Below, piece after piece: positions 45,542 through 56,513 of a stretch of DNA of 64,000 nt. Every line of letters starts with the position of its first letter. Position 1 is the stretch's first letter. Both the position numbers and the translations under genes were made by a program. The DNA comes from Closterium sp. Naga37s-1 (lineage: Eukaryota > Streptophyta > Zygnematophyceae > Desmidiales > Closteriaceae): positions 736,001 through 800,000 of the forward strand of contig CANJKZ010000064.1 in NCBI GenBank assembly GCA_947471745.1. Direction: 5' to 3'. The notes under the pieces are model-generated. The model searched no databases. It saw only the letters and a list, made by a program, of their open reading frames with translations, and was not told the origin of the DNA.

Positions 45542-47869
45542 TGCTAGGAGCAGTGCATAAGGAGTAGGGTAAGGTAGAAAGCGTGGATATTAGGCGAGAA
45601 ACTCAGCTCAGGCAAGGAGAGGAACGAAAACCGTTTTGTAAGAACGTCACAAAAAAACGAAGAGGAGAGAACCTGTCGGATTACATTGCGACTCTGACGA
45701 TGATATATACACGGGTCACTGCAGGTCACGCCGAATACAACTGGAGCAGCTCCGAGCAGCTCAAATATGCAAAGGCTCTCCAGTCCGTTGCGAGACTTTG
45801 GCCGTTCTGGGACATAAACAAGCTCTCACGCGGCTCGGGGCATAGTTCAGGGACGCCGGTGTAGAAATGCTGTGCATGCGTTTCTCAAGGCGCAAGAGGT
45901 CGACATGGATGATTGATCGCTCTTTAGAAGGCAGGGGAGAGAGCGTCACGTGATAACGGCGAAAGCATGGTTCTTTGGGGCGAATGGCTCGGTGCGAAGG
46001 AATGAGCAGCAAGTGGGATGAGCAGGGGCACTGATCTTTGCAGGGATGTGTGTTGTATGCATGCAGGTGTGTAGAGCAAGAAATCAAATGTGCGACACCG
46101 TTTGCATTTTGCAGTGCGCGATGTGACATGCATTTGATGCGTGGTGGAATTCAGCCCTGCATGTTAGTGCAAGAACAGTAAGACAAGACTAGGGAATTAC
46201 ACCACTTTGGCTTACAGCGTGATTCAAAACATCATCGTTATGGTAAATAATTAAGCACAAATACTAGGTTATGTTGGGAACGGTAATTGCGGTTTTCTGT
46301 TTTTAGTAGTTCCACGAGTATTTATTGTGAAGAAACTGGTATCATCTCATACAATACGGTATACACAGAAGGAAACAAATGCACACTGATAAATACTGTA
46401 ACACAAAGATCAACAATCATAGTCTGACACCAAATTGAAGTTCTTTTAGGAAGTTTAGACAACTATGTATGATGCAGATGCTAGAAAGAGTTTTACCAGG
46501 GTGTATACCTTATTGGCGCGTACTTGGCCCATTACAAGCACAAACCATCCCAGCGCAGGTTGGTGGTAGATGGGTAGGGCGGGCGGTTGGGTGGGGCACG
46601 TCCCTGTTCCGAAAGCACGGATGTCTTCCCCGTTCATTCTCCCCCTGTTCGGGAAACAACACCACACCACCCAGTGAGGGGGCAGGGGCCACTGTGTGGG
46701 CGCCGTGAGCGTCGGCTCACTCGCTGGAATAACCTGCCGCTCCGGGTCTGGCTTTTGGCAGTTCAAGTTTCAATTCAACCAGCCGCCGTACAGTCGCGCA
46801 TACGGCCCCCCCCAGGAACCCCCGCCCAGCCCAACCACTCTCTCCCCTTTTTCCCCTACCCGCCCTGTCTTTCCCCTTCGCTTCCCCCTCTCCCCCTCTC
46901 CCCCTCTCCCCCTCTCCCCCCGACCTTCCAACAATTCTCCCCCTTTCCCCTTTCAGGTTCCGCCCTGCTTCCGCCTCAATTTCCACATCTCACTCTCTTC
47001 CATCTCCCCCACTCCCGTTAGTCTCTTGAAACTCCTGTACCTAACCTGTCGTTCCTCAGCTATTATGGGTAACCGCTAACTCAGTCGCGTTCGCGTTTAG
47101 GGATGTGCACTGCCGTTTCGTGTTTCAAAGCCTCGCGACGTCGCATTGCGTGCTGCTTATCTGGATTGCTGGTATTACCCAGCTTCAGCTTTGTCGTCTT
47201 AGAGCATCCCTGCATGTTCCCCACTTAGGGTTTCCATGCTTCAAAGGTCGGCAGCATGTCGCTCACTGCTACCTGACGCTACGTATTTTGCCTTGCAGAG
47301 AACGTTTATTGCAACGCTGTCTCGCTTTATTTATCAGCGCATGTATTATGCGCTCAAAGTTCGCAGGAGCTTTCCTGCATCTGAAACTGGCGTAAGATAA
47401 TTTATCATTTAGTGTATTTTTCCTGCCGCTTCACTGATCTTGATAGTTCGCCGGCGTTGTTTAATCGGGGAAGGCCCGGCGCGGAGCTCCCCCGTCACGT
47501 CCAGTGACATTGCCGCGACTTCGCTGACTCCCTGACAACCTTTGCATTAATAACCTAACGCAGTTCTTATCCCCGCTACTGTTGCCTTGCATCTACGCGC
47601 TCGCTTTCACATCGTCTCGCTTTCCGGAGGCGGCCGGAGCGACTCTCGCATTTGGCGGCGGTGGACACGGAGGGAGAGAGGCAGAGAGGGAGGGAGGAGG
47701 GAGTGAGGGAGAGAGGGGGGAAGGGAGCAGGGGTGAGTGGATATGCCGGAGCGAGTGGAGGATGGTGGACTCACAAGGAGGGTTGACTGGGGCTCGTGAA
47801 TCGCGTTCTCAACAGTAGGTCGTTAATCGGCGGGAGGAGGCAAGTTCAGTCGCGAATGGGTATCGTTCC
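45542..47869. other. Divergent intergenic region between the P450 relic and the kinase
   Basis: About 2.3 kb. On the minus strand a TATATA box sits at 45703-45710, about 165 bp before the P450 ATG. 46800-46930 is a pyrimidine-rich tract with repeated CCCCTCTC. The 47600-47869 stretch is a purine-rich leader of the kinase gene, including a short upstream ATG frame starting at 47856 that overlaps the kinase start. No supported gene. Confidence 0.55.
45703..45710 (-). promoter_or_regulatory. Candidate TATA box of the P450 relic
   Basis: GTATATAT on the minus strand, about 165 bp upstream of the P450 start codon. Confidence 0.35.
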
Positions 47870-50800
47870 ATGGGGTTGCCTTCTCCCACTGCCACGCACC
47901 CTTCTGGTAACTTCCTCGGCGATCAAGATAGCCTGACGTCAGAAGACGAAGCTGCTGACGACAGCTTAAGTGGCCCTCCCACGCCGCCGTCGGTAGACGT
48001 TCCGGGTGTGGTTCCTAGAGAGAGCGATAGCCGCAGCAGCACCGGCACAAGCACCAGCACCAGCACGAGCAGCGCAGCGGCTGCGGGAAGAAACGCAGCG
48101 GGAAAAATCGTAGCGGCAGCAGCAGCAGGAGGAGCAGGAGCGGGAGCAGGAGCAGCAGGAGCCATGGGTTCGACGGCGAAAGAGCTCCCGCGGGAGATGG
48201 CGACGAAGGACTCCTTACCCAAGCCAATCACAGCGGCGGACGACGTGAAGGAAGCACCACACACGGTGATGATCCTGAAGCGGCCGTACGAGAACGTGCA
48301 GGACCAGTATAGCATGGGCAAGGAGCTGGGGCGCGGGCAGTACGGCGTGATCCGCGAGTGCAAGGACAAGATGACGGGCGTCCCGTTCGCGTGCAAGTCG
48401 ATTAGCAAGACGAAGCTGAGCGGCACGCGCGAGGTGGAGGACGTGCAGCGGGAGATTAAGGTGATGGAGGTGCTGCGCGGGCACTCCGCCGTGATCGAGC
48501 TGCACGCGACGTACGAAGACCAGAAGGTACGGCGGTGCAGACGGGGAGAAGGGGCGCGGAAGGTATACGGTGAATGGAACGTGGAAAGTCGGAGGTTACG
48601 ATTCACCTTACAGTCAGAGAGGCGTACTGTTGCGAGTAACTGGGTAGGTGGTTGGTCCACCGTGGGGGGGAAAAGGAATCGGCTTTAGGGCTGCCAGAGA
48701 GCGATGCCTTTCGCGTGCAGGCTTTTAGAGCCTTAAACGCTGGGCGCGTACAAAATATAGTAGCACGCGGCGCGACTCTTGAGTCTACTCGAGTATTGAA
48801 GGCTAGACGCGTAGAAAATGAGGTAATGTCCGACGTAAGGCTAAGAGTGGCGCTTGGTTGTGCTCTTCGCCCTCCGCGCAATTCGCGAGCCTGCAGAACC
48901 CAGCACCTACCATCTCTCCGCCCCTGTTCTCCGCCCGTTCCCCCATTCTCCTCCCCGTCCCGTTCCCTCCCCCCCCTTCCCCCACCCGTCTCCCTTTGTC
49001 TTTCACCGCGTGCACCCGTAAATGTCTGTAATAAGTTTCAAGGCAATTGCCTGATGAGTTTGTGAGAACGTTCCAAAAGTCCCTCTAACGCGTGCGCATG
49101 TAGACGTTTCGTGAAAATCACTACATTGAGGGGGATGGCTTTTTTTTTCTTTTCTTTTCTTTTCTTTTCTTTCTTTCTTTCAACTGTGCCCCTGTTCAAT
49201 CAAGAGCTGTGTGAGCGGATCAGGTGGCAGCAGCTCTCTCTCCCATCCTAAATCGGTGACACGCATTTTCTCCTCATAACCCCTCCCACTCCGTTTCCCT
49301 CTTTCTCCTCCCCTCCTCCCCTTCGCTGTGCGCATGATCGTGGAGCTATGCGAGAGGCGGTGCGTTTTTAGACTTACCCTCACGGCCCCTCGCCCTACCC
49401 TCGGAGGGCGGTGATCATGAGACTCGTCAAACTCACGGGCCCTCGGGCCCTGCCCTACCCCCCCCGCCCCCCACCCCCGTCTCCCTCCTCTCCACCCCCC
49501 CACGTCCGTCTCCCTTCCTCTCCACCCCCCCACGTCCGTCTCCCTTCCTCTCCACCCCCCCACGTCCGTCTCCCTCCTCTCCACCCCCCCACGTCCGTCT
49601 CCCTTCCTCTCCATCCCCCCCACGTCCGTCTCCCTTCCTCTCCATCCCCCCCCCGCGCGCGCTGAGCTGCGCGAGGGCGCCGAGCTGTTTGAGACGCCTC
49701 GGAACTTAATCCCATCTCCTCCCCACTTCCCCTTCCCCCCTTACCCCCTTCCCCTTCTTCCCCCACTTCCCCTTCCCCCCTTTTCCCTTCTTCCCCCCAC
49801 CTTGTTCTTCCCCCAACCCCCCCTCCCCCTCCCCTCCCCCCTCCCCCACCTTCCAAGCGCGTGCACCTGATAATGGAGCTATGCGAGGGCGGGGAGCTGT
49901 TCGAGTGCATCAGAGCTCAAACCCATCTTTCTCCCCCTCTCTCCGCCTTTCCACCCCCTCCCCCTCCCCGCTCTACCTCCCCACCCTCCCCCCCCCCCCC
50001 CCCCCCCCCCCTCCCCCCAAGCGCGTGCACCTGATGGTGGAGCTGTGCTAGGGCGGGGAGCTGTTCGAGCGCATCAGAGTTCAACCCCATCTTCACCCCC
50101 CACTTTTTCCCCCTTTCCACACAACCCCTTCTCCCCGTTCCCCCTCTCCCCCCCCCCCCCCCAGCGCGTGCACCTGATAATGGAGCTGTGCGAGGGCGGG
50201 GAGCTGTTTGAGCGCATCAGCCAGCGGCACCACTACCCCGAGGACGAGGCGGCGCTGCTCACACGCACGCTCATCTCCGTGGTGCACCACTGCCAGGCGC
50301 ACGGCCTCATGCACCGCGACCTCAAACCCGAGAATATTCTTCTCGTCAACCGCAAGTCGCACACGCAGGTCAAGGTCGTGGACTACGGACTCGCCGCGTT
50401 TGTGAAGCCTGGTGAGTGAGAATGTGTGGGAAGAATGCTTGGGCTCGTGCTGTTGCTGATGCTGTTGCCGTGAGTGTTTCGTGTGTCTGTGCTTCCTGCG
50501 CTCGCCCTCGTGCTGCCTCCTCAGCAGTGCCCATGTTCCTCCCCTCCCTCCCCTCTCCTCCTCTCCCTTCAACCGCTTCCCTGCCAATCCTAGTCCCTGT
50601 TTCCACTTCATCACACCCCCCCCACCCCCCCCCCTTCCCCACCCGCTCTTCTTGTCTGGCAATGGTCTCTCTCTTCCTGATGTATGGACTTCCCAAGAAC
50701 AAAAATAATAACAAGAACATACGAATAATGAGTCGTATGGTGATTTTCCCTTCCTCACGCTCTGCGCAATGAGCCTTAGCCCTTCGTCTCACTCTTGCTT

Positions 50801-53800
50801 CGCTCCAGCGCTGACAAGCTGACTCATGTCTGGGCGTCCAATTAGGTCCGCTTTGCTTCTTGTCGCCCCGGCTAGTGCTTGAGTTGCACTTCCCTATTGA
50901 CCTGCCTTTCTGTGGGTTCTCGTTTTGTGGGTTCCCTCCGCTCCACATGGCCTAGTTTTGAGGCGCCTCAAAACTTGACCTGCCTTTCTGTGGGTTCTCT
51001 TTTTGTGGGCTCCCTCCGCTCCACATGCCCTTGTATCCTCCCTCCTTCCCTCTCTCCCCTCCTCTCCCCCCTCCACCCACTCCTCTCACCCCCTTCCTCT
51101 CCCCCTTTTCCCCTCCTCTCCCCTACCCCCCTTTCACTTCCCCCTCTTCTCTCTCTCTCCCCTCCGCTTCCCCTCTCCCCGCTCCTCTCTCCCCCGTTCC
51201 TATCCTCCCCCCACCTTTCCCCCACCTTGCCCCCACCTTCCTCCCACCTTGGCCCCACCTTCCCCCCTCCTTCCTCCCACCTTTCCCCCTCCCCCCTCCC
51301 CCCTGCTTCCCCCAGGCGGCAAGCTGACAACAATGGCGGGCAGCGCCTACTACATAGCCCCCGAGGTGCTGAACAACAACTACGGCATGGAGGCGGACAT
51401 GTGGAGCGTGGGCGTCATCCTCTACATCCTGCTCTGCGGCCTGCCGCCCTTCTGGGCGGAGAAGGAGGAGGGCATCTTCGAGGCCATCAAGACGGGCAAG
51501 GTGGACGTGTTCTCGGGCGGGTGGGAGAGCGTGTCCATGGACGCTAAAGACCTCGTGCTCAGGATGCTTACCAGGGATCCGCAGAAGCGCATCACGCCGG
51601 AGAAGGCGCTCGGTGAGTGGATGGCTGGCGGAGGTTTTGCAGGTAGGGGTGCGGGGGGGAGGGAGGTGGGGGGAGGGAGGTGGGGCCGGGGGATGGCTGT
51701 GCGTTTCTCGGCTTCTGGTGCGAGAGGTTTGTTGGGGGGAGAAGGAGAAGGAGGAGGGCATCTTCGAGGCGATCAAGACGGGCAAAGTGGACGTGTTCAG
51801 CGGCGGGTGGGAGAGCGTGTCCATGGACGCCAAGAACCTCGTGCTCAGGATGCTCACCAGGGACCCCCAGAAGCGCATCACGCCAGAAAAGGCGCTCGGT
51901 GAGTGGAGCTCTGCCAGAGCTTGGGACATTTTCCAGTGAGCAGCACTTGCGTAGGAGTAGGTTTAAGCAAGTAGGAAAAGACAGTGTGTAAAGACTAAAC
52001 ACTAGCTAATCAACGAGAGTTTGTGAAGGCCAGAAAAGGCGCTCGGTGAGTGGAGCTCTGGCAGAGGGTTCGTGGTGGGGACGGGGAGGAGAAAGGAAAG
52101 GGAGAAGGTGGGGGAGTTGGCATGTTTCGCTACTGCTGCTGCTGCTGCTGCTGCTGTTGCCTGTGTCTGTTCTCTCTTCTCCCTCCCAACCTCCCTACCC
52201 TTTCCCACCCCCCTTGTTCCCTTCTAGTCTTTTCCCCCTCGTTCCCTCCAATCCTAACTCATCACCACTCACCTTCCCCACCTGTCCGCTCCCCCACGTT
52301 CCTCCTTGTGAAGTGTTGTCTTCCGCTTCCCCCCCTCCCCCCACCGCATCCTAACCGCTGTTCACTCTCTCCTTCTCTCCTCCTCCCCGGCCGCCCTCCC
52401 CTGTCCCACTCTCCCCGTCCCCCCATCCGCCCGCCAGCGCACCGGTGGATAAAGCAGCACTGCAGCAACGCGGCGGACCATGTCCCCGGGCTGCCCGCGA
52501 AGCCAGTGACGGCGGACTCGCGCGCGCACCGCAAGGCGGGGGACTCTCCGCGCATCCCGCTGCCAGACGGCGACCGCCGGGGCAGCAGCAGCAGCAGCAG
52601 CAGCCGCAACATCGCCAGCAGCAGCGCCAGCCGCAGCGGGGGCGCGGGCGGGTACAGGTACGGGAAAGACGGGGATTTGGCGACGGTGCTAGCTAGCGCG
52701 GACCTGGCGGCGGTGGCGGACGCTGTGGCGGCGATCCGCGCGAGTGGCGCGGGGGAGGAGCGGAAGGAGGAGTTAGCCGCGCTGCTGAAGCTGCAGGCTA
52801 AGCTGAAGGCGAAGGAGGGCGCGGGGGGGGAGGGGGGGGCGGCTGGCGGCAGTAGCAGCAGCAGCAGCAGCAGGAGACCGGAATCCGCGTCTGCTGCGTC
52901 GTCCAGGCGGAGCGCGAGAGACGTAGAGAGGGCTTTAGCAGGGGCGTTGGCTGCTAAAGGCGGCGGGGGAAGCAGCGACAGGGCGAGGCGAAGCAGTTCT
53001 AACATGAGCCGCACTAAAACTGCTGATACCGGCGCTCTGTTGGCTGCTCTGGCGGATCTGCAAGACGGAGGGGGAGGCGGAGGGGAGAGGGGCGGGGGGA
53101 GGCACAGGAGAACTGGGTCCCGCGGGACGGATGCTGGGGATGATGAGGAGGAGCGGAAGCGGCATAGGGACCGGGACCGGGACGGGGGAAAGGGAGGGAA
53201 GAAGCAGGATGATAGCGTGAAGGAGATGTTTGCAGCGGCGAAGGACGCCCTGAGGGGCAAGGAGAAGGACGGAGGAGGCGGGAAGGAGGACAAGGAGCGG
53301 CTGGCGAAGCTTCTAGCGAAGATGGAGGAGGTTAAGGCGTGGGAGAAGGACCGTACGGGCGCACGGCCCTCCTCGTCTGCTTCTCGGAGCAGCAGGCGGG
53401 GAGACGACGGGGATGAGAAGGGCGGGAGGGACAGAGGGAGGGGAGGAGGCGAGGATGGGGGTGCCTCGAGCCGGTTTCCCAGGGATTCGAGCACGTCTAG
53501 TAGGAGCAGTAACGCTGATAGGCTGTCGCGGTATCGGTCTGATGCGGCAAGCATGCTGGGTGCTCTAGAGGAGGAGACGGGCAAGGACGATGCTTCGTCG
53601 CAGAGTGGCAGGGGGAGGGACCGAGACCGGTACAGGGATAGGGATAGGGATCGAGACAAGGACAGGGACTGGGATAGGAGCAGGGAGAGGGATAGGTATA
53701 GGTATAGGGACAGGGGGAGGGAGTGGGACAGGGATAGGGATAGGGATAGGGGTAGGGGGGACCGGGATTGGGACCGAGACAGGAGCTGGGACAGGGACGG

Positions 53801-56513
53801 GGATAGGGACAGGGATAGAGACAGGTACAGGCGGGATAGGGACAGGGACGAGGATTTGGATAAGGGCGTGGATGGATTGAAGGGGAAAGATTTGGACGGA
53901 TCGAGGGAGCGGGGTAGTAGGGAGAGGGACCGAGAGAGGTATAGGGAGAGGGAGAGGGATTGGGATAGGGACAGGGATGGGTATAGAGACCGGGATCGGG
54001 ACCGGTACCGGGATAGAGACGGCAGGTATGGGTATAAAGACGAGTATGAGAGTGATAAGGACAAGGACAGTGACAGTGACAGGGAGTATGGTCGTGATAG
54101 GGACAGGTATAGAGACCGAGACAGGTATAGGGACAGGGATAGGGACAGGTACAGGGATCGAGACTGGGACAGGGACCGGGACAGGGATTGGGATCGGAGG
54201 GACAGGGATCGTGACTGGGATCCCAGGGACAGGGACAGGTATAGGGAGCGGGATCGGGAGTGGGATAGGGACAGGGAGAGGTATCGGGATAGGGATCGGG
54301 GAGACAGGGATTGGGACAGGGACCGCGACAGACCAAGGTATCGCGATAGGGATGCGGATTGGGAGCGGGAAAGGGGAGGGTATGATTCTGATGAGAAGGA
54401 GCGGGACCGGAGAGATGGAGACAGGCCTAGGGACCGGGAGAGGGAGTTGAGGGATCGGGGGAAGGATGAGAAGGAGCGGGGGAAGGACAAGGTGCCAACG
54501 ACGCCAGGGTCTTTGCGGAGAGACAAGGCGGACAGTAGCAGCAAGAGCAAGAAGAGCAGTGGCGGAGGGGGGATTATCAGGCACAAATCCGCGGATATTT
54601 CTAAGATGTTGAATGTAGGGGGGGATGATGGTGATGGGGGTGGGCGGAAGGGCAGGGGCGGGAGGGATACGGACAGCCTTGCGGGCGGGATTGGGAAGTC
54701 GGGAGGAGGTGGGGGGAGGAGCAGTGGACGTAAGATGGAAAGATCCGCTAGCAATCAGTCCCAGCTGTTGCTAGGCCAACAGTCGGCAGAAGGACGAGGC
54801 TCGGACGGCGGCAGGTCCGGCGGGGCCGCTCGACGAGGCTTGGACCGATCCAGATCCCCGGACGGGAAGGGGAGGTCCGGTAAGGATGGGGAGGGCAGGC
54901 ATGGACGAAAATCGTCGATCGACTTGGAGGAGAAGGAGAGGGAGGAGGGGAAGAGATCGCCGAGTGTGAAGGGCAAGGATGACAAGGAGGAGGCGGTGGG
55001 AGGGAGAGGCAGCAGCAGCGGCGGCAGGAGGGCATCGAACCGGGATCTAGTGCGCCGTATGTCTCCCTCCTGGCGGTCAGATGAAGACTCTGTGTCGTCC
55101 CCCTCACGCCCCCCCACGGGGTCTCGCCTCCGGGGAACTGGCAGCAGCAGCAGCAGGAGGCAGATGGAGAGCCCGTCAGGCTCGGGTGGGTCTGGCCGGG
55201 AACGAAGCGGCGGCGCAGTCTCGGGACGGTCGTTGCAGGTGTTGGAAGAGTCGGATGCGGAAGGAGGGGGGTGGACTAGTGTGAAGAACCCGGGGGAATC
55301 GCCGGGATCGGGAAAGGAGAAGAAGGGTGGAGGGGACGAGGCGAAGGGAGAGGGGGGAGGAGGGGGGAAGGAGGGAGGGGATGAGGAGGGTGGTGGGGGG
55401 AAAGTGACAGCGAATGGTGTGGCGGAGGAGGGGGAGGCAGGGGAAGGAGGAGGGGATGCGGAAGGGGCAGGTGGGGAGGAGGGCAAGACAGGGGATGCGG
55501 TGGCAGAAGGGGTGAACGGCACACATGGCAAGGAGAAGGAGAGGGAGAGGGAGAGAGGGGGAGACGGGGACTACCAACGAACAGACAGCAGAAGTTCCAG
55601 AACCGGATCCTACAGTCGAGACCGGGACAGAGACAGGGACAGGGATAGGGCATCGGGGTACGGGCACACAGCCAGTGGCAGGGGGGGTATTCCCAAGTCT
55701 CCAAGGCAGGGGGGTGGTGCTGGTGTTCCGCTGCGCTCCCCCAAGCGCGGCGGGCGGGATGGGGAGGACGGCGGTGCAGGGGATGACAGTGCTCTATCCA
55801 GGAACAAGTCGGTGAGTGCCTCGTGGCTTGAAGCAGAAGAGGTGAAGCGGGGAGAGGGCGGCGGGCACGAGCGGGGCGAGAGGGACGGCCGGAGGGAGCG
55901 AGGCGGGAGGAGAGGGGAGGACGGCGGCGGGGAGTTTGGAGGGTTTGGTGGAGGGGGGAGGGAGAGGGGCGGGGGCGGTGGATGGGATGATGACGATCGG
56001 AGCGACAGAAGCAGGGAGAGGAACAGGGACCGGGACCGGGATCGGTACAGGGAGCGCGATCGTGACAAGGACTGGTTGCGGGAGAAGGACGGGAGGAGGG
56101 AGAGCGGCGGCGGCGGTGGTGGTGGCGGCAGTGGTGTGAGCAGCAGCAGCCGGCGTGGGTCAGAGGCTGGGGGCAGTTCAGCCCTGCGGGGTCATAGGCA
56201 GAAGTCCCAAGACCTGTCGCTGCTGGTGCCGCAGGCGAGGGAGGGAGAGGGCGGCGCAGGTTCAGGGAGAAGAGACGCGCGGAGCAGGGGAGGCGGTGGG
56301 GAGGAGTCGGAGCGGGAGAGTGAGTGGGAGCGGGAGAGGGACGGGGAGAGGGGGGGCGGCAGGCACAAGGAGAGGGAGAGGCACCGTGAGAGGGGTGGGA
56401 GGGAGCGGGATGGGGATGGGGACGGGGAGAGGAGGCGGTCAGGGCATGGGGGCGGCAAGGGCAGTGGGCTGTCGAGGCATAACTCCTCCGATGTGTCTGC
56501 ACTCGTGCCGTAA
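47870..56513 (+). CDS. Ser/Thr protein kinase, PEPRK/CDPK-related, with very long Arg-Asp-rich tail
   Basis: Four exons with consistent phases: 47870-48526, 50165-50411, 51316-51612 and 52438-56513, giving 1,758 residues. A low-complexity N-terminus (1-146) precedes a complete kinase domain (about 147-405): glycine loop GRGQYGV, catalytic Lys176 in [14 protein letters not shown] with Asp271, Asp292 in DYG (instead of DFG), [10 protein letters not shown] and [21 protein letters not shown]. It is closest to plant PEPRK kinases and CDPK catalytic domains ([31 protein letters not shown]). No EF-hands and no CDPK autoinhibitory region were found. The tail (406-1758) is Ser/Lys/Glu-rich, then RD/RE repeats like those of splicing factors, with recurring short RxxS motifs. 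Nuclear or speckle localisation is an inference. Introns 1 and 3 contain partial exon copies. Confidence 0.87.
49140..49182. repeat. CTTTT microsatellite in kinase intron 1
   Basis: T-run followed by TTTTC and TTTC repeats. Confidence 0.9.
49340..50082 (+). repeat. Decaying copies of the kinase exon 2 start within intron 1
   Basis: The true exon 2 begins at 50165 ([18 protein letters not shown]). Upstream are copies of its first 50-60 bp at 49858-49913 and 50022-50082, each preceded by a C-run and an AG acceptor, and weaker copies near 49340-49365 and 49663-49692. The 49858 copy differs partly by synonymous changes (CTA for CTG, TTC for TTT). The 50022 copy contains an in-frame TAG. The 49663 copy is followed directly by a degenerate palindrome (49688-49705). 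Confidence 0.85.
49494..49655. repeat. About 30-bp minisatellite in kinase intron 1
   Basis: About five copies of CCACGTCCGTCTCCCTTCCT plus CTCCACCCCC. Pyrimidine-rich and non-coding. Confidence 0.9.
50899..51027. repeat. 51-bp direct repeat flanking a perfect palindrome in kinase intron 2
   Basis: 50899-50949 and 50977-51027 are copies with two differences. The 27-bp seam between them holds a perfect palindrome at 50954-50975 with left arm AGTTTTGAGGC. The same palindrome core is at 1128-1149. Confidence 0.92.
51745..51902 (+). repeat. Copy of the 3' part of kinase exon 3, with its donor site, in intron 3
   Basis: The copy matches 51457-51620 and encodes [19 protein letters not shown] through PEKALG, then a GTGAGTGG donor. 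It differs from the source by about ten synonymous codon differences and one replacement (Asp to Asn). No convincing acceptor in the correct phase was found, and the region upstream is unrelated to exon 3, so I do not call it an exon. Confidence 0.85.
52028..52062 (+). repeat. Third fragment of the exon 3/intron 3 boundary
   Basis: About 31 bp identical to the end of the 51745-51902 copy and the start of the following intron (CCAGAAAAGGCGCTCGGTGA, then GTGGAGCTCTG). Confidence 0.85.
53610..54460 (+). repeat. Hexanucleotide-like GGGACA/GGGATA repeat encoding Arg-Asp dipeptides
   Basis: Degenerate six-base periodicity inside kinase exon 4 encodes RDRDRDRY-type sequence. GGG occurs about every six bases on the sense strand, so the transcript has many possible G-quadruplex sites. 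Long open frames on the other strand here (Leu-Ser or Pro-Ile repeats) are shadows. Confidence 0.9.

Noticed and set aside
46455-46766. Minus-strand 103-codon frame
   Set aside because: No recognisable motif, no splice partner, and it lies in the intergenic region between two divergent genes.
53497-54584. Minus-strand frames with Pro-Ile-Pro-Val repeats
   Set aside because: Also shadows of the same six-base repeat.
52262-54754. 830-codon minus-strand frame rich in Ser-Leu
   Set aside because: Shadow of the Arg-Asp repeats of the kinase exon.
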